Shown here one piece after another: positions 13,301 to 25,149 of a stretch of DNA of 64,000 nt. Each line of letters begins with the position of its first letter. Within the stretch, counting starts at the first letter, position 1. The notes under the pieces were generated by a model that saw only the letters and a program-made list of their open reading frames with translations, did not search any database and was not told the DNA's origin. A program made the translations under genes and the position numbers. The DNA comes from Gnetum montanum. Its lineage: Eukaryota; Streptophyta; Gnetopsida; Gnetales; Gnetaceae. Where the stretch lies: positions 277,341-341,340 of the forward strand of contig MNCI01001978.1 of NCBI GenBank assembly GCA_015680685.1, in the 5' to 3' direction.

Positions 13301-14284
13301 CAAACTCTACAAGCTACTCTAAGGGAAGGCACAACCTATGTTCTTGAATCTAGGAAAGGCTATTTTCGAGATGCTATGATCATGAAATGGTTTTCCGAAT
13401 GAATAAAATCCCACAACCGCAATCAACAGCGGGGCACCTGCAAGTGCATGGAGAAAAAAAGAGGATAGATTGCTCTTTGTTTCTCTGCTCGTGCAAGTGA
13501 ACTCACCACTACTGAAATTCAGAGTTCAATGATCGCACAACCAAAAAATCCTTCATGAAACCCAAAGACAGAGCATCATGTAGACAAAACAAAAGATTTT
13601 TAAGACATTAGCCTCAAACATCTGTCCGACTGATCCTAACCCATGGAGAACTTACTACCGAGTTTCGACATGCACTCAAAACTCGACAAGCTACTCCAAG
13701 GGAAGGCATAACGCAAGTTCCTGAATCCATGAAAGATTATTTTCAAGATTTTATGACCCCAAAATGGCCACCCCAATAATAGAATACATGACCCGCGACG
13801 AACAGCGAGGCACCCGCAAGGGCATGGAGAACAAGAGACTACGTCCTCTTCATTTCTCAGCTTGTGCAATTGAACTCGCCACTACCACCCATGTGCTACT
13901 AAGCAATAGAATCGGTGACAAGGTAGAGAGAGCATGCACCTGATGCTACCCTGCGGGGACTTCGAGATGCTCTGCTACCTCAACCGCACCAAATCAATGG
14001 AACCGTTTGTACAAAATCATTTCATATCATTTTTCGACACGATCTTTCAATCTCATAGAAACATCAGCATTGATGCCTCATGCACTCGATGCGTCCATCT
14101 TGCAAATGAGCTCCTAAAACGTGTGAGAGAACATTTAGGATAGATAGTGCAAGATCGTCAAAATCACTTCTTTGGGCAGCCAACCCCACTGAACATGCCC
14201 GCAACACTACAAGCCTTCTATCTTGAATCGTAAATGAGGACATTGCCTTCTTCGGGGTTATCCTTCTTTGCAACAAGGCTATTG
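10306..14284 (-). repeat. ~645-bp tandem repeat array in 5' ETS-like tract, unit 2
   Basis: Tandem units with anchors at about 10,987, 11,629, 12,273, 12,918 and 13,934 give a period near 645 bp, with one internal deletion near 13,510. Start, order, deletion and final subtype all match 1-3,965. The array lies between the 18S-proximal spacer and promoter copy 4, the place of ETS repeats in a plant rDNA unit. The two subtypes differ in their middle: one has the GGGATGGTTCAATCC form, the last unit the GATCTTTCAATC form. Confidence 0.75.
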
Positions 14285-14470
14285 AGTCACGGGCATGAAC
14301 AACGAGGCTGTGATATCATGGGCAGGGGCAAGGCATCCCTAGGGGGAGAAACCCACGGATCGCTCTATCACTCCAACCACTCATCAACTCTACCTCCCCC
14401 TATATATGTTGATTAGGCCAGTTTTAGCCATACCGTCCCACACCCTTATAAATTTGATCACCATGGACCA
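14285..14470 (-). promoter_or_regulatory. Pol I-like rDNA promoter segment, copy 4 (gene-promoter type)
   Basis: The TATATAGGGGG core lies at 14,396-14,406 on the minus strand, with TTATAAGGGTGTGGGACGG upstream of it. If transcription starts here, the 5' ETS down to the 18S end at 9,438 would be about 4.96 kb. This is the best candidate gene promoter because an uninterrupted ETS-like tract joins it to an 18S 5' end. It is not proven functional. Confidence 0.6.
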
Positions 14471-16715
14471 AATCAATGATGGTGCTCTCAGGGACAGCGC
14501 TCTCACGTCTGTAGAAGAACCTACTCTAGAGGAGGACGCACTCAAAGAGAATGCTCTCCCAAGGGCCACTCTAAGCAAGGGCACTCTCATGGAAAACGTT
14601 CTTAAGGGGGACACTCTCGAGAACGACATCCTCAGGAAGATCGCTCCTAAGGAGAAAAAAGTCCAATCTCAAGGAAAATGATCTCAAGGAGGGCAGAACC
14701 TACTCTAGAGGAGGACGCACTCAAGGAAAATGCTCTTGTGAAGTCTGCTCCAACGAAGGTCCCTCTCAACGATGGTTATCCAGGGAGAACACTCTCGCTG
14801 ACGGCCCTCTCAAAAAGAATGCTCTTTGTAAGATCGTCCTCAGGGAGACCGCTCTTAGAGAGGCATTCTCAGAGGGCACTCTTGGGAAGGACACTCTATG
14901 AGAGAACATACTCAGAAAGGGTCATCCTGAGAACAACACTCACATGCATATCACAAGGTGCTCTCAAGGGGAACGCTATCGAAAAGGATGCTCTAATAGA
15001 GGGCACTTTTAGTGGAAGGTGCTCATACGGACAATGCTCTCAACCAGGGCATCGTCCAAGAAGGTGTTCTCAAGGAGGATGATGTTCTCCAAAAGAACGC
15101 TCTCAACGAGGGCACTCTTGAGCTAAACACTCATGTGCTTAATGCAAGGTGCTCTCATGGACAACACTTTCACAAAGCCTGCTCTCAAGAACGGTGCTCT
15201 CAAGGAGGGCACTCTTCGACAAAACGCTCTCAAAAAAGACACTCTAGAGAGAACTATCCAACCAAGGGCCCTCTTAAAGAGAATGCTCTAACAGAGGGTG
15301 CTCTCAATGATAATGCTCCACTGGAGAGCGATCTCATGTAGAATGCTCTTAAGGATGACGCTCTCAAATGGGGCATCCCCGGAGAGACCGAGCTCAAAGA
15401 GGGAGTTCTAATGGAGATAGCTCTCCAAGAGAACGATCTCAAAAAGAGCGCTTTCAGGGAAAATATTCTTAAGAAGGATGCTCTCCAGGAGGGCATCCTC
15501 AGCAAGACCATTCTTAGGGAGGGCATTCTCTAGGAAGGCACTCTTAAGAATGGCACTCTCCGATACAAGCATTCTCAATGATGGCACTCTCAAGGTGAAC
15601 ACTCTCACATGCATAACGCGAGGTGCTCCCATGGAAAATACCTTCATGGAGGGAGCTCTCAAGGAGAAAAATTTTGTAAAGACTACTCTTAGGAAGACCG
15701 CTCTCAGAAAAGGTGATCTAAATGAGGGCACCCTTCACTAGACCGATCTCTACGAGCGCACTCTAGGTAGAACGCTCCGGGAGAGGGCACTCTCAAAGAG
15801 AACACTCTAATAGAGGGTGCTTTGATGAAGAACGCTCTCAAGGAGGGTGTCCTCAGCTAGACCACTCTCAATGAGCATGATGTAATGTAAGATGCTCTCC
15901 AAGATAATGCTCTCAACAATGGAACTCTCAAGGAGAACACTATCATGCACGTAACACAAGGTGCTCTCACGTGGAATGCTCTGAGGGTGCTCGCTCTAAT
16001 GAAGACCGCTCTATAAGAGGGCACCTTCTAAGAAGGAGCTCTAAATGATGGTGCTCTCAAGAAGAACACTTTCACATGCATAGTGCAAGATAATCAGAGA
16101 AGGCATCCATAGGAAGAACGTTCTCACAGAGCCTGCTCTTAGGGAAAATGCTCTCGTGAAGGGCGCGCTCTAAAAGAAGGCACTCTTCGACAGAATGATC
16201 TCAATGAGGGTGCTCTCTCAAAGAGAACGCTCTTTCAAAGGCCCCTCTAATGAAGGGCACTCCTAAGAAGAACGCTCTCATGGAGGGTGATCTCACCAAG
16301 CCTACTCTCAAGGAAGCCATTCTAATGGAGGCCACTCTCCAAGACAATGCTCTCAACAAAGGCGCTCTCAGGGAGAACACTCTCACGTGCACAACGCAAG
16401 GTGCTCTATAGGAGAACACTCTGAGGAAGGCCACTCTAAGGGAGAGAGCTCTCAAGGAGAATGCTCTCGAGAAGGGCGATCTCACATAGAATGCTCTTAA
16501 AGAAAACGCTCTCAACAAGGGCTTCCATAGCGAAACCAATCTCAAGGAGGGTGTTCTAATGGAGGTAGCTCTCCAAGAAAACAATCTCAACAAGGTTGCT
16601 CTCCAGGAGAACACTCTCATGTGCGTAATGCAAAGTGCTCTCAGGGAGGTCACTTTGAGGGAGAGTGCTCTCCAAGAGGGAGCTATCAATGAGGGTGCTC
16701 CAGGAAGAACGCCCC
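14471..16715. repeat. 15-bp degenerate minisatellite, IGS-like block 3
   Basis: This is the counterpart of 4,161-6,759. Both start with GAACCTACTCTAGAGGAGGA-type variants and run in the same order of variants. It is shorter than that block, including a deletion near 14,720. Confidence 0.85.
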
Positions 16716-17010
16716 AGGGCAACCAACCCCATGGAACATGCTCGCAACGCTGCAAGCCTTTTATCTCAAATCGTAAACGAGGACACCGCCTTCTCTGGGG
16801 CTATCCTTCTTCGCAAAAAGGCTCGTGGATCATGGCCATGAACAACAAGGCCATGATATCATGGGTAGGGCAAGGCATCCCTGGGGTGAGAAACCCACAT
16901 ATCGCTCTATCACTTCGACCGCTCATCAACTCTACCTCCCCCTATATATGTTGATTGGGCTAGTTTCAGCCATACTGTCCCGCACCCTTATAAATTTGGT
17001 CACAATGTAG
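16716..17010 (-). promoter_or_regulatory. Pol I-like promoter segment, copy 5 (spacer-promoter type I)
   Basis: The TATATAGGGGG core lies at 16,938-16,948 on the minus strand. The downstream ETS-like portion ends at the same GGGCAACCAACCCC breakpoint as copies 2 and 6. Confidence 0.55.
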
Positions 17011-19530
17011 CACCTAAACAAGAGCACTCTCAGGGAGAGCACTCTCACATGTGTGGCTCAAGGTGCTCTTAGGGAGGATGCTCTCAAGAAGAATGATCTT
17101 GGAAGGGCTACTCTAAGTGAGCGTGCTCTCACACAGAACGTTCTTAAGGAGACCATTCTTGAGGACTCCATCCTCAAAGAGACCACTCTCAGTAAGGGTC
17201 CTCTTAACAAGAACGCTCTCGAAGAGAATACACATGAGAGCGCACGGTGCTTTGAAGAAAAACACTCTCGTGGATGCCACTCTAACAGAGGCTGATCTCA
17301 AGGAGAATGCTCTCATGGAGAGCACTCTTCAATAGAACACTCTCAACGAGGGTGCTCCATGAAGAGCGCTAACGACAAGGACCCTCTCTAGGATAATGCT
17401 CTTCAAAAGACCGATCTCAAGGATGGAATTCTAATATGAAGGTAGCTCAACAAGGGCGCTCTCAAGGAGAACACTCTCATGTGCATAAAGCAAAGTGCTC
17501 TCAATGAGAATGCTCCAAGGGAGAGTGCTCTGCGGGAGGGCACCCTCCAAGATAGAGCTCTCTATGAGAGCACCCTCCTAGAGAACACTATAACGTACCG
17601 CAACGCACTCTTAGGAAAGATGCTCTCAAGGAGATCGCTCTTCAAGATGCCACTCCAACGTAGAAAGCTCTCCATGAGAACACTCTCAAGGAGGGCACTC
17701 TTAGGAAGTGTGATCCCATGGAGAATGTTCTCAAGATAGACACTCTTCAGCAAGGTGTCCTTGGGGAGGCCAATCTCAAGGAGGGAATTCTCAGGAAGGA
17801 CACTCTTACAAAGGGAACTCTCCAAAAGAATATGCTCAATGAGGGCACTCTCGAGGTGAACACTCTCATGTGCATACCACTAGGTGCTCCTCACAGACAA
17901 CTCTTTCATCGGATCTGCTCTCAAAGAGAACGATCTTGCGAAGGCTGCCCTCAAGGAGGGTGCTCTTCAACAAAATGTTCTCAATGATGGCACTCTGTAG
18001 AGAATGCTCGAATGGAAGGCCACTTTAGCAGGCCGCTATCCAGCATAACGCTCTCAGGGAAGGAGATCTCACTTACAATGCTCTTAAGAAGGACACTGTC
18101 AAGGAGGGCATCTTTCTAGAAGGGCGTCCTTCAAGAGCGAGCTCTTAACAAGGGTAGGTGCTCTCATGCAACTAATGCTAAGTGCTCTCAGGGAAGGTGC
18201 TCTTAAGGAGAACACTATCTAAAAGGCTGCTCTAATGGAGCATGCTCTTAGAGAGGCCACTACCACTAACTACATTCTTAAGGAGGACGCTCTCCAGAAG
18301 GGTGTCCTCAGCATGACCGTTCTCAGGGAGGGCATTCTCAAGGAAGGCACTCTTAAGAAGGGCACTCTCCAATCCAAGCGTTCTCAATGACAACAATCTC
18401 AAGGTGAACACTCTCACATGCATAACGCAAGGTGCTCCCATGGACAACACCATCATGGAGGAAGCTCTCAAGAAGAACGCTTTCACAGAGACCACTCTCA
18501 GCAACGCTGATCTAAATGAGGGCACCCTTTGACAGAATGATCTTGATGAGTGCACTCTAGGAAGAACACTCTAGGAGAGGGCACTCTCAAAGAGAACACT
18601 CCTTAGATGGTTGCTCTAACAGAGGGTGCTCTAAAGAAGAACGCTCTCAAGGAGGACATCCTCAGCTAGACCGAACTCAACGAGGGTGCTGTAATGGAGG
18701 ATGCTCTCCAAGAGAACACTCCCAACAACGGCACTCTTGAGGAGAACACTATCATGTGCGTAACACAAGGTGATCTCAGGTGGAATGCTCTGAGGATGCT
18801 CGCTCTAATGAAGACCGCTCTCTAAGAGGGCACCTTCTAAGAAGGAGCTCTCAACGACAGTGCTCTCAAGAAGAACACTCTCACATGCATAGCACAAGAT
18901 AATCAGAGAAGGCATCCTCAGGAAGAACGTTCTCACAAAGGCCGATCTTCAGAAAAATGCTCTCATGAAGGATGTGCTCTAAAAGAAGAAACTCTTTGAC
19001 TGAACGATCTCAACGAGGGTGCTCCCAGTGAAGGCACTCTCAAAGAGAATGCTCCTCTGAAGGCCCCTATAATGAAGGGCACTACTAAGAAGAATGCTCT
19101 TATGGAGGGTGATCTCACTGAGCCCGCTCTCAAGGAAGCCATTCTAATGGAGGCCACTCTCTAAGACAACACTCTCAACAAAGGCACTCTCAAGGAGAAC
19201 ACTCTCACGTGCACAATGCAAGGTGCTCTAAAGGAGAACACTCTAAGGGAGGTCACTCTAAGAGAGAGAGCTCTCAAGGAGAATGCTCTCGAGGAGGGCG
19301 ATCTCATGTAGAACACTCTTAAAGAGAATGCTCTCAAGGAGGGCATCCCTAGCGAAACCGATCTTAAAGAGGGTGTTCTAATGGAGGTAGCTCTCCAAGA
19401 GAACAATCTCAACAAGGCTGATCTCTAAGAGAACACTCTCACATGCGTAGCACAAAGTGCTCTCAAGGAGGTTTATTTGAGGGAGAGTGCTCTCCCAGAG
19501 GGAGCTCTCAATGAGGGTGCTCTAGGAAGA
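17011..19530. repeat. 15-bp degenerate minisatellite, block 4
   Basis: This is the same 15-bp family. The right part (about 18,230-19,530) is a further copy of 15,420-16,715, so promoter copy 6 and its flank arose by a ~2.8-kb duplication of copy 5 and its flank. Confidence 0.85.
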
Positions 19531-19832
19531 ACGCTCCAGGGAAACCAACCTCACAGAACATGCCCGCAACACTGCAAGCCTTTTATCTCAAATTGTAAAT
19601 AAGGACACCACCTTCTCCAGGGCTAACCTTCTTCACAACAAGGCTTGTGGGTCACAGACATGAACAATGAGGGCATGATATCATGCAAAAGGAAAGGCAT
19701 CCCTGGGGGGAGAAACCCATGTATCACTCTATAACTCCGATCGCTTGTCAACTCTACCTCCCCCTATATATGTTGATTGGGCCAATTTCAGCCATACCGT
19801 CCTACATCCTTATAAATTTGATCATGAAGGAC
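19531..19832 (-). promoter_or_regulatory. Pol I-like promoter segment, copy 6 (spacer-promoter type I)
   Basis: The TATATAGGGGG core lies at 19,760-19,770 on the minus strand. The downstream breakpoint is the same as in copies 2 and 5. Confidence 0.55.
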
Positions 19833-20631
19833 TAGCTCAAGGAGAGCACTCTCATGTGCGTAATGCAAGGCGCTCTTGGGGAGGGTGCTCTCAAAGAGAA
19901 CGCTCTTGGGGAGGGCACTCTCAAAGAGAACACTCTCCAAAAGGCCACTCTAACTGAGGGCACTCTCATGGAGAATGCTCTTAAGGAGGATGCTCTCCAA
20001 GAGGGTGTCCTTAAGGAGACTACTCTCAAGGAGGGCGTTCTTAGGGAGGGTGCTCTCCCAAAGAATGCTCTCAATGAGGACGCTCTAGAGGAGAACATTC
20101 ACATGAGGGCATAAGGCATTCTCATGGAGGGTGCTCTGAAGGAGAATGCTCTCGTGGAGGCTGCTCTGATGGAGCCAGCTCTTACGAAGAACGCTCTTAG
20201 GGAGGGCACTCTTCGATAGAATGCTCTCAACCAGGGTGTTACAGGGAGAACACTCCCAACAATGACCCTCTCAAGGAGAAAGCTCTTTGAAAGGCTGCTC
20301 TAACAGAGGGTGCTATCAACGAGAACACTCTTGGGAAGGGCACCCCTAGCGAGACCGATCTCAAGAAGGGTGCTCTTCAAGAGAACACTCTCAACAAGGG
20401 TGCTCTCAAGGAGAACACTCTCATGTGCGCAACGCAAGGTGCTCTCAGGGAGGTCACTCTGAGGGAGGGCACTCTTGAGGAGGGCACCCTTCGAAAAGGA
20501 GCTCTCAACAAAGGCACTCTCGAGGAGAACAATCTCACGTGCATACCACAAGGCACTCTCAAGGAGAATGCTCTCTGAAAGGTTGCTCTCATGGAGAACA
20601 TTCTTAAGGAGATTCTCTCGACCAAGCATTG
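19833..20631. repeat. 15-bp degenerate minisatellite, block 5
   Basis: This block belongs to the 15-bp family, with several CTCACGTGCATACCACAAGG-type variants. No other feature is seen. Confidence 0.85.
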
Positions 20632-20725
20632 GCCGAATGGACCTTCATGACCAAATTTATAAGGGTGTAGGATGGTATGGCTGAAACTGGCCCAATCAAC
20701 ATAAATAGGGAGAGATAGTGTTCTC
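20632..20725 (+). promoter_or_regulatory. Inverted, decayed promoter-like segment, copy 7
   Basis: The promoter-type sequence is readable here on the plus strand: TTATAAGGGTGTAGGATGG, then a weakened TAAATAGGGAG core at about 20,703-20,713. It is the only copy in this orientation. It loses homology soon after the core, so it is probably inactive. Confidence 0.5.
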
Positions 20726-21306
20726 CCTGGGAGCGAGCACTTAAGGAGGATGCTCTCAAGGAGGGTGTCCTTAGGGAAGACTATTCTCAAGGAGGGCACT
20801 CTCCAAGAGAATGCTTCCCACAAGGGTGCTTTCGAGGAGAACACTCTCACGTGCGTAGAGCAAGGTGCTCTCAGGGAGGGCGCTCCAAAGGAGAAGGCTA
20901 TCACGTGCGTAGCGTAAGGTGCTCTTGAGGAGAATGCCGTCAACAAGAACACTCCCATAGAGAGTGTGCTCACGATCAGCATGCTCAAGAAGGGTGCTCT
21001 CACAGAGAACACTCTCACATGTGTAGTGGAATGCACTCTTAGGGAGAATTCCTGGAGGAAGGCCACTCTCTAGGAGGGCGCTCTCAACGAGAACACTATC
21101 ACGTGCGTGGAGCAAGGTGCTCTCATGGAGGGCACTCTCAAGGAGAACGCTCTCTAAAAAGCTACTCTAACGAAGGGAGCTCTCAATGAGAATGCTCTCA
21201 CAAAGCACACTCTTAAGGAGGACATTCTCAAGGAGGGCGTCCTCAAGAAGACCATTCTCTCAGAGGGCACTCTTAGGAAGGGCACACTTTGAGAGAAGTG
21301 CAAGGT
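20726..21306. repeat. 15-bp degenerate minisatellite, block 6
   Basis: The minisatellite continues up to the insertion site of element 1. Removing that element would join this block to the one beginning at 39,387. Confidence 0.85.
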
Positions 21307-21311
21307 ACTAT
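21307..21311. other. Target-site duplication of element 1, left copy
   Basis: ACTAT lies directly before the TG of the left LTR. It is repeated exactly at 39,382-39,386, directly after the CA of the right LTR. Confidence 0.93.
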
Positions 21312-22574
21312 TGTACCGCCTGAAATCGTCGGCCTTCGGCTGGAAGGAAAACAGATGCCATGGGATCGCATGATGAGAACAGAAGACCCTGCCTTTGCCT
21401 GAGGGTGAGCTGGAATGCACGAAGGTAGAGTACCTTGGGTGGTCTGCACGCGGATCAGACAAGGATTTCCCCGTGCGTACGCAAAGTGCTATACGCTGGG
21501 TTATGCGTAAATGATGTAGCAAGCGTAAACAACGTAAAACAAATGCGAATAGAGCGTGAGCGTAAACGAACATGAACAGAATGCGTGGGCCAAGTTGACG
21601 TAAAATTGAAAAATGTAAACAATCTTGTGCTACGAATGTAAACAATGGTATTACAGAGTTAAAGTATAGTGCACTGGTCTAACGCAGTTGTGAGAGACAC
21701 AAGGCGGATGAAAAGCCCCGGCGTATGCAAGAGTGACTCGGTTGGTTTGTAGAGCGAGCGGAGCATAGAGACTATATCTGCAGCATACAGGGCTTCCCAG
21801 CGTAAGAGGGTTTCAGCTCTTTTACGCAGCGTAAATGTTCTCTGGTATGCTCTAGGATTTTTCCCACCAACCCCCTGGTAAACTGGAAAATCGGGGTTTT
21901 TATACAGGTTGTTACGCTAGACTCCGGTTGGGCGACACGTGGTGCGTTGACCAGGTGCACGTAATTTACAAATGTACAATATTACAAGTGTTGGGCGTAT
22001 ATGCTGGGCGTATATGCCGTATCAGTTCAGCGCATACGCTGGGCGTATATGCTGGATGCGCTGAGCATGCGTGCACGTGGATGAGGATGCTACGGGCTGG
22101 GCGTATACGCTGGGCATATACGTTGGGCGTATACGCTGGGTGGATGCAAGGCGTATATGCTGATGGATGCTGGGCGTACACGCTGATGGGTTCTGGCATA
22201 TACGCCGAAGGATGGCCACTTGCTTCAATTCTTGCTCTTTGGTTTTGTCTTCATCTTACCTTTGGAGATTCTATGCTGGTCGTAAGCATTTTCCGTACAC
22301 CAGGCATGCGAGTTGGATGTCTACGCTAGGCATATACGCCGAAAATTCGAGCGTCTACGCTGGTAGGCATATATGCTGTGGATTCGAGCATCTACGCTGG
22401 GGATGTCCTTGAGTGTAGACATCGAGCGTATACGCTGGTGCCAAATACTTAGTGAAAATGAAGCTGTTTGACCTCCAAAGTGTGTGACGCCCACTATAGC
22501 CATGGTTGTCTATGGGTCCTAGGCACCGGCTTTTTGCTGGACAAGTACTAAGCACCAAATTTTGTGGTGTTTCA
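21312..22574 (-). repeat. Element 1 3' LTR
   Basis: This is the downstream LTR in the coding orientation, running TGAAACACC...GTACA on the minus strand. A TATA sequence (TATAAAAACCC, minus strand, about 21,897-21,904) divides it. The part upstream of the TATA (about 21,985-22,460) is packed with GCGTATACGC-like palindromes and AGCGTA half-sites. It matches the LTR at 38,121-39,381 over its whole length with many transitions. Confidence 0.93.
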
Positions 22575-22629
22575 TTGGCCCCTCTTTGTTGACGCTTGGA
22601 GGAATCGACCTGAGAAGCGTCGACAAAGA
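22575..22629 (-). promoter_or_regulatory. Element 1 polypurine tract and adjoining hairpin
   Basis: The minus strand reads GTCAACAAAGAGGGGCCA up to the 3' LTR, a normal plus-strand priming site. Its AACAAAGA portion is one arm of an inverted repeat: 22,583-22,597 pairs with 22,615-22,629, with 14 of 15 positions complementary. The same PPT and hairpin occur in element 2. Confidence 0.8.
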
Positions 22630-23609
22630 AGTGCAAAACACCACAAGAAACTTGATAAAGACGTTGCCCACTGCCACTTGACGAGACGTCATCGCACCTT
22701 GTTAAGTAGTACATGGGATCGGGAAAGTGAAATTTGTAGCTGGTAGGAGGATAGGGATCATGGGGATTGGTGACTTCCCAGAGAATTTTGTCGTGGACAG
22801 GGGATGTTTGGATATGTGGCATGCTGATCTTTGCCAATAGCCAATGTTTTAGCAGACTCGGAGTTCAGACATGCAATGTGCGTCCTCTGGCGAAACAGGG
22901 CCCTCGGTTAGCTTTCAAGGGAATCATGTTGGCGGGGCCAAAGCTACGGGAGGTTGTGTTACATGCTTTGGAAGAACAAGGCTCATGTTTAGTGTTCAGG
23001 GGAACCTGTTGGCGGGGAGCCAAAGCCATGCAACTAGATTCTTTTTGACCATTTTAGACATGAGTACTTGGTTTTGAGACGACTGCCTTCCCGCCTGGGA
23101 CTTATATGGGAAGTGCCTGGGGTCTCGTTTTTTTTTGCTGCATAAACTTTTGCTCTGATTTTGTACTCATGCGCAGTTGCTGTGCTACGTATTGTAGCTA
23201 CTTTACAGTGGTACAATGTTTTAGATGTACTGGACGTGTCGAGGGGATGCCAGGGTAAAATGTGTTGGTGAATGGATAAAGAATTTTGTCGATGAATGGG
23301 GATGTACTAGTGAATGGTTTGATTTAGTCCTGCCAGGTATGCTGCGAACATTTTCTTACCTTGCTGCTTATGGCAAAGTGCATCTTTGTGCAAAACTTCT
23401 GGGTGTCATCCTGCAAACATAACGCCAAGGAGACAAGAAAAACCATGAGCGAATAGACGAGCTTAGACTTACATGGCGGCCAATGGCGCAGAGATGCTGA
23501 AGGAAGGCAGGCATTGTGTTTAGATGATAGCAATACTGATAAGGGCGATTGATGGCGAGCGATGCAGTGAAGTTGATGAATGAGCATGGCGGCGAAGTGA
23601 TGTGCCGGA
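22630..23609. other. Element 1 internal 3' region, no gene recognised
   Basis: This is the non-coding stretch between the integrase end and the PPT. A partly duplicated motif with GTTGGCGGGG and CCAAAGC occurs near 22,930 and 23,008. Frames here are short and do not resemble known proteins. In other Tat elements this interval can hold an extra antisense ORF; none is visible here. Confidence 0.5.
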
Positions 23610-23992
23610 TGTGAACTTGCTAGTTTATAGTCTTGGAAGATTGTCATGGGTTAGTTTTATGTCATAACCCGTTGGACATTGCCTGTTTAGCGTCGTGACA
23701 GACGTTACATTGCCAGTTTCTAGTCTTAGTGGACTATGGAGAGGCAAGCTAGTTTATAGTCTTAGAGGACTTGATTGGTTAGGACAGTGGCAGTTTATTG
23801 TCATGTCGGACGGATGCTAGTTTATTGTCCTTGCAGACACTGTGGTATTAGTTTTAAGTCATAACCTAGGACTATGCTGTGGTATCAGTTTATAGTCGTA
23901 ATTCCAGGACTTGTTGTGGTATCAGTTTATATTCATAATTCCAGGACTTGCTGTGGTATCAATTTATAGTCGTAATTCCAGGACTTGCACAT
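23610..23992. repeat. Hairpin array C, downstream of integrase
   Basis: About ten tandem units carry a leader AGTTTA or a close variant and a short inverted repeat. Examples are CGTC/GACG (23,691-23,694 and 23,701-23,704, 6-nt loop) and TAGTC/GACTA (23,721-23,725 and 23,732-23,736, 6-nt loop). Later units have AGTC/GACT stems with 9-10-nt loops. Stem bases change together between units. Confidence 0.8.
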
Positions 23993-25101
23993 ACCTAAAC
24001 TTGTACTTAAACGTAGAACGGTTTTAGATACTGGTGATTGGTTGGATTGGCAAGCTCATTCCCTTCCATGTCAGCTAGCTTGAATGCACCATTATCGAAT
24101 GCTTTGATGATCATGTAAGGCCCTTCCCAATTGGCTGAGAACTTGTCCGGGTGTTCCCGAACAGCCTTGAGCATGAGTTCACCTTCTTTGATGGGGCGTT
24201 TGTTGATGTCATGTTGATGTCGCTATCGTTGTTGCTTTCGATACCATTCGATCTGATCGAGCACGCGTATGCATTCTTCTTCTGCTGAATCAAGGTTAAT
24301 GGTACGTAGATTATTTTTTTGCTTGTCGTTGAGGAGTCCAGAGAGCGTGATCCTTAATGATGTCACCTGTAATTCTAAAGGTAAGACAGCTTCTGAACCG
24401 TAAACAAGACTATATGTCGTTTTACCTGTTGACGTTCGGTGTGTGGTGCGGTATGCCCATAATGCGTACACTAATTGATCGTGCCATTTTCTTTTGCTTT
24501 GGGTCAGCATTTTCTTAAGTATTATAACGATCATCTTATTTGTTGCTTCTGCTTGCGCATTGCTCTGAGGATAGTAAGGAGAGGAAAACGAGTGTTTGAT
24601 CCCTAGACTGTCGCAGAAAGTTTTTGTTTCGGCACTGCTAAATTACGGCCCATTGTCAGTGATGATTGCCATGGGAATGCCAAAACGGGTTATTATGTTT
24701 TCGAGGATGAAATTGCACACGTGTTTAGATGTGGTCTTTCGGAGGGGAATAGCCTCAACCCACTTTGTGAAGTATTCAGTAGCGGTTATGATGAAACTGT
24801 GCCCTGCAGAAGAAGAGGGTGTGATTGGTCCGATGAGGTCCAAACCCCATTTTTGGAAGGGCCACGTGATCTATGCTGTGTGCAACTCATTTGGTGGGAC
24901 ATGGATTAGGTTACTATGCTTTTGGCAAGTTTCGCATGTTCTAACCTTGGAGAGACAGTCGTACTCCATATGCGGGCAATAATAGCCTAATCGTCTTATT
25001 TTCGTTGCCATGGCCTTAGGCGCAATGTGTCCTCCGCATAGTCCCTCATGTATTTGTTCAACTATTGTTTGGGCCTCAGTACTACTAACGCATGTTAGCA
25101 A
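23993..25101 (-). pseudogene. Integrase
   Basis: The HHCC zinc-binding region lies in 24,871-25,101 (HEGLCGGH, then CETC). The catalytic core gives DLIGP (first Asp), TDNGP (second Asp), and the third residue in a PQSNAQAEATNK block near 24,540-24,560. The DDE triad is therefore intact. The C-terminal part keeps a WEGPY block near 24,130. Stops lie near 24,871, 24,643 and 24,220. No chromodomain is seen, as expected for a non-chromovirus. Confidence 0.92.
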
Positions 25102-25149
25102 TATGCCTTCGTAGGATCGATGACATAGTGTGTCCCCTACGAGGGTGTA

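Noticed and set aside
22355-22837. 160-codon minus-strand frame crossing the LTR-PPT boundary
   Set aside because: It spans LTR and PPT, has no family resemblance and is built partly from palindrome repeats.
24111-24293. 60-codon minus-strand frame near the integrase C-terminus
   Set aside because: It lies in a different frame from integrase, whose WEGPY block is recognisable here in the pol frame.
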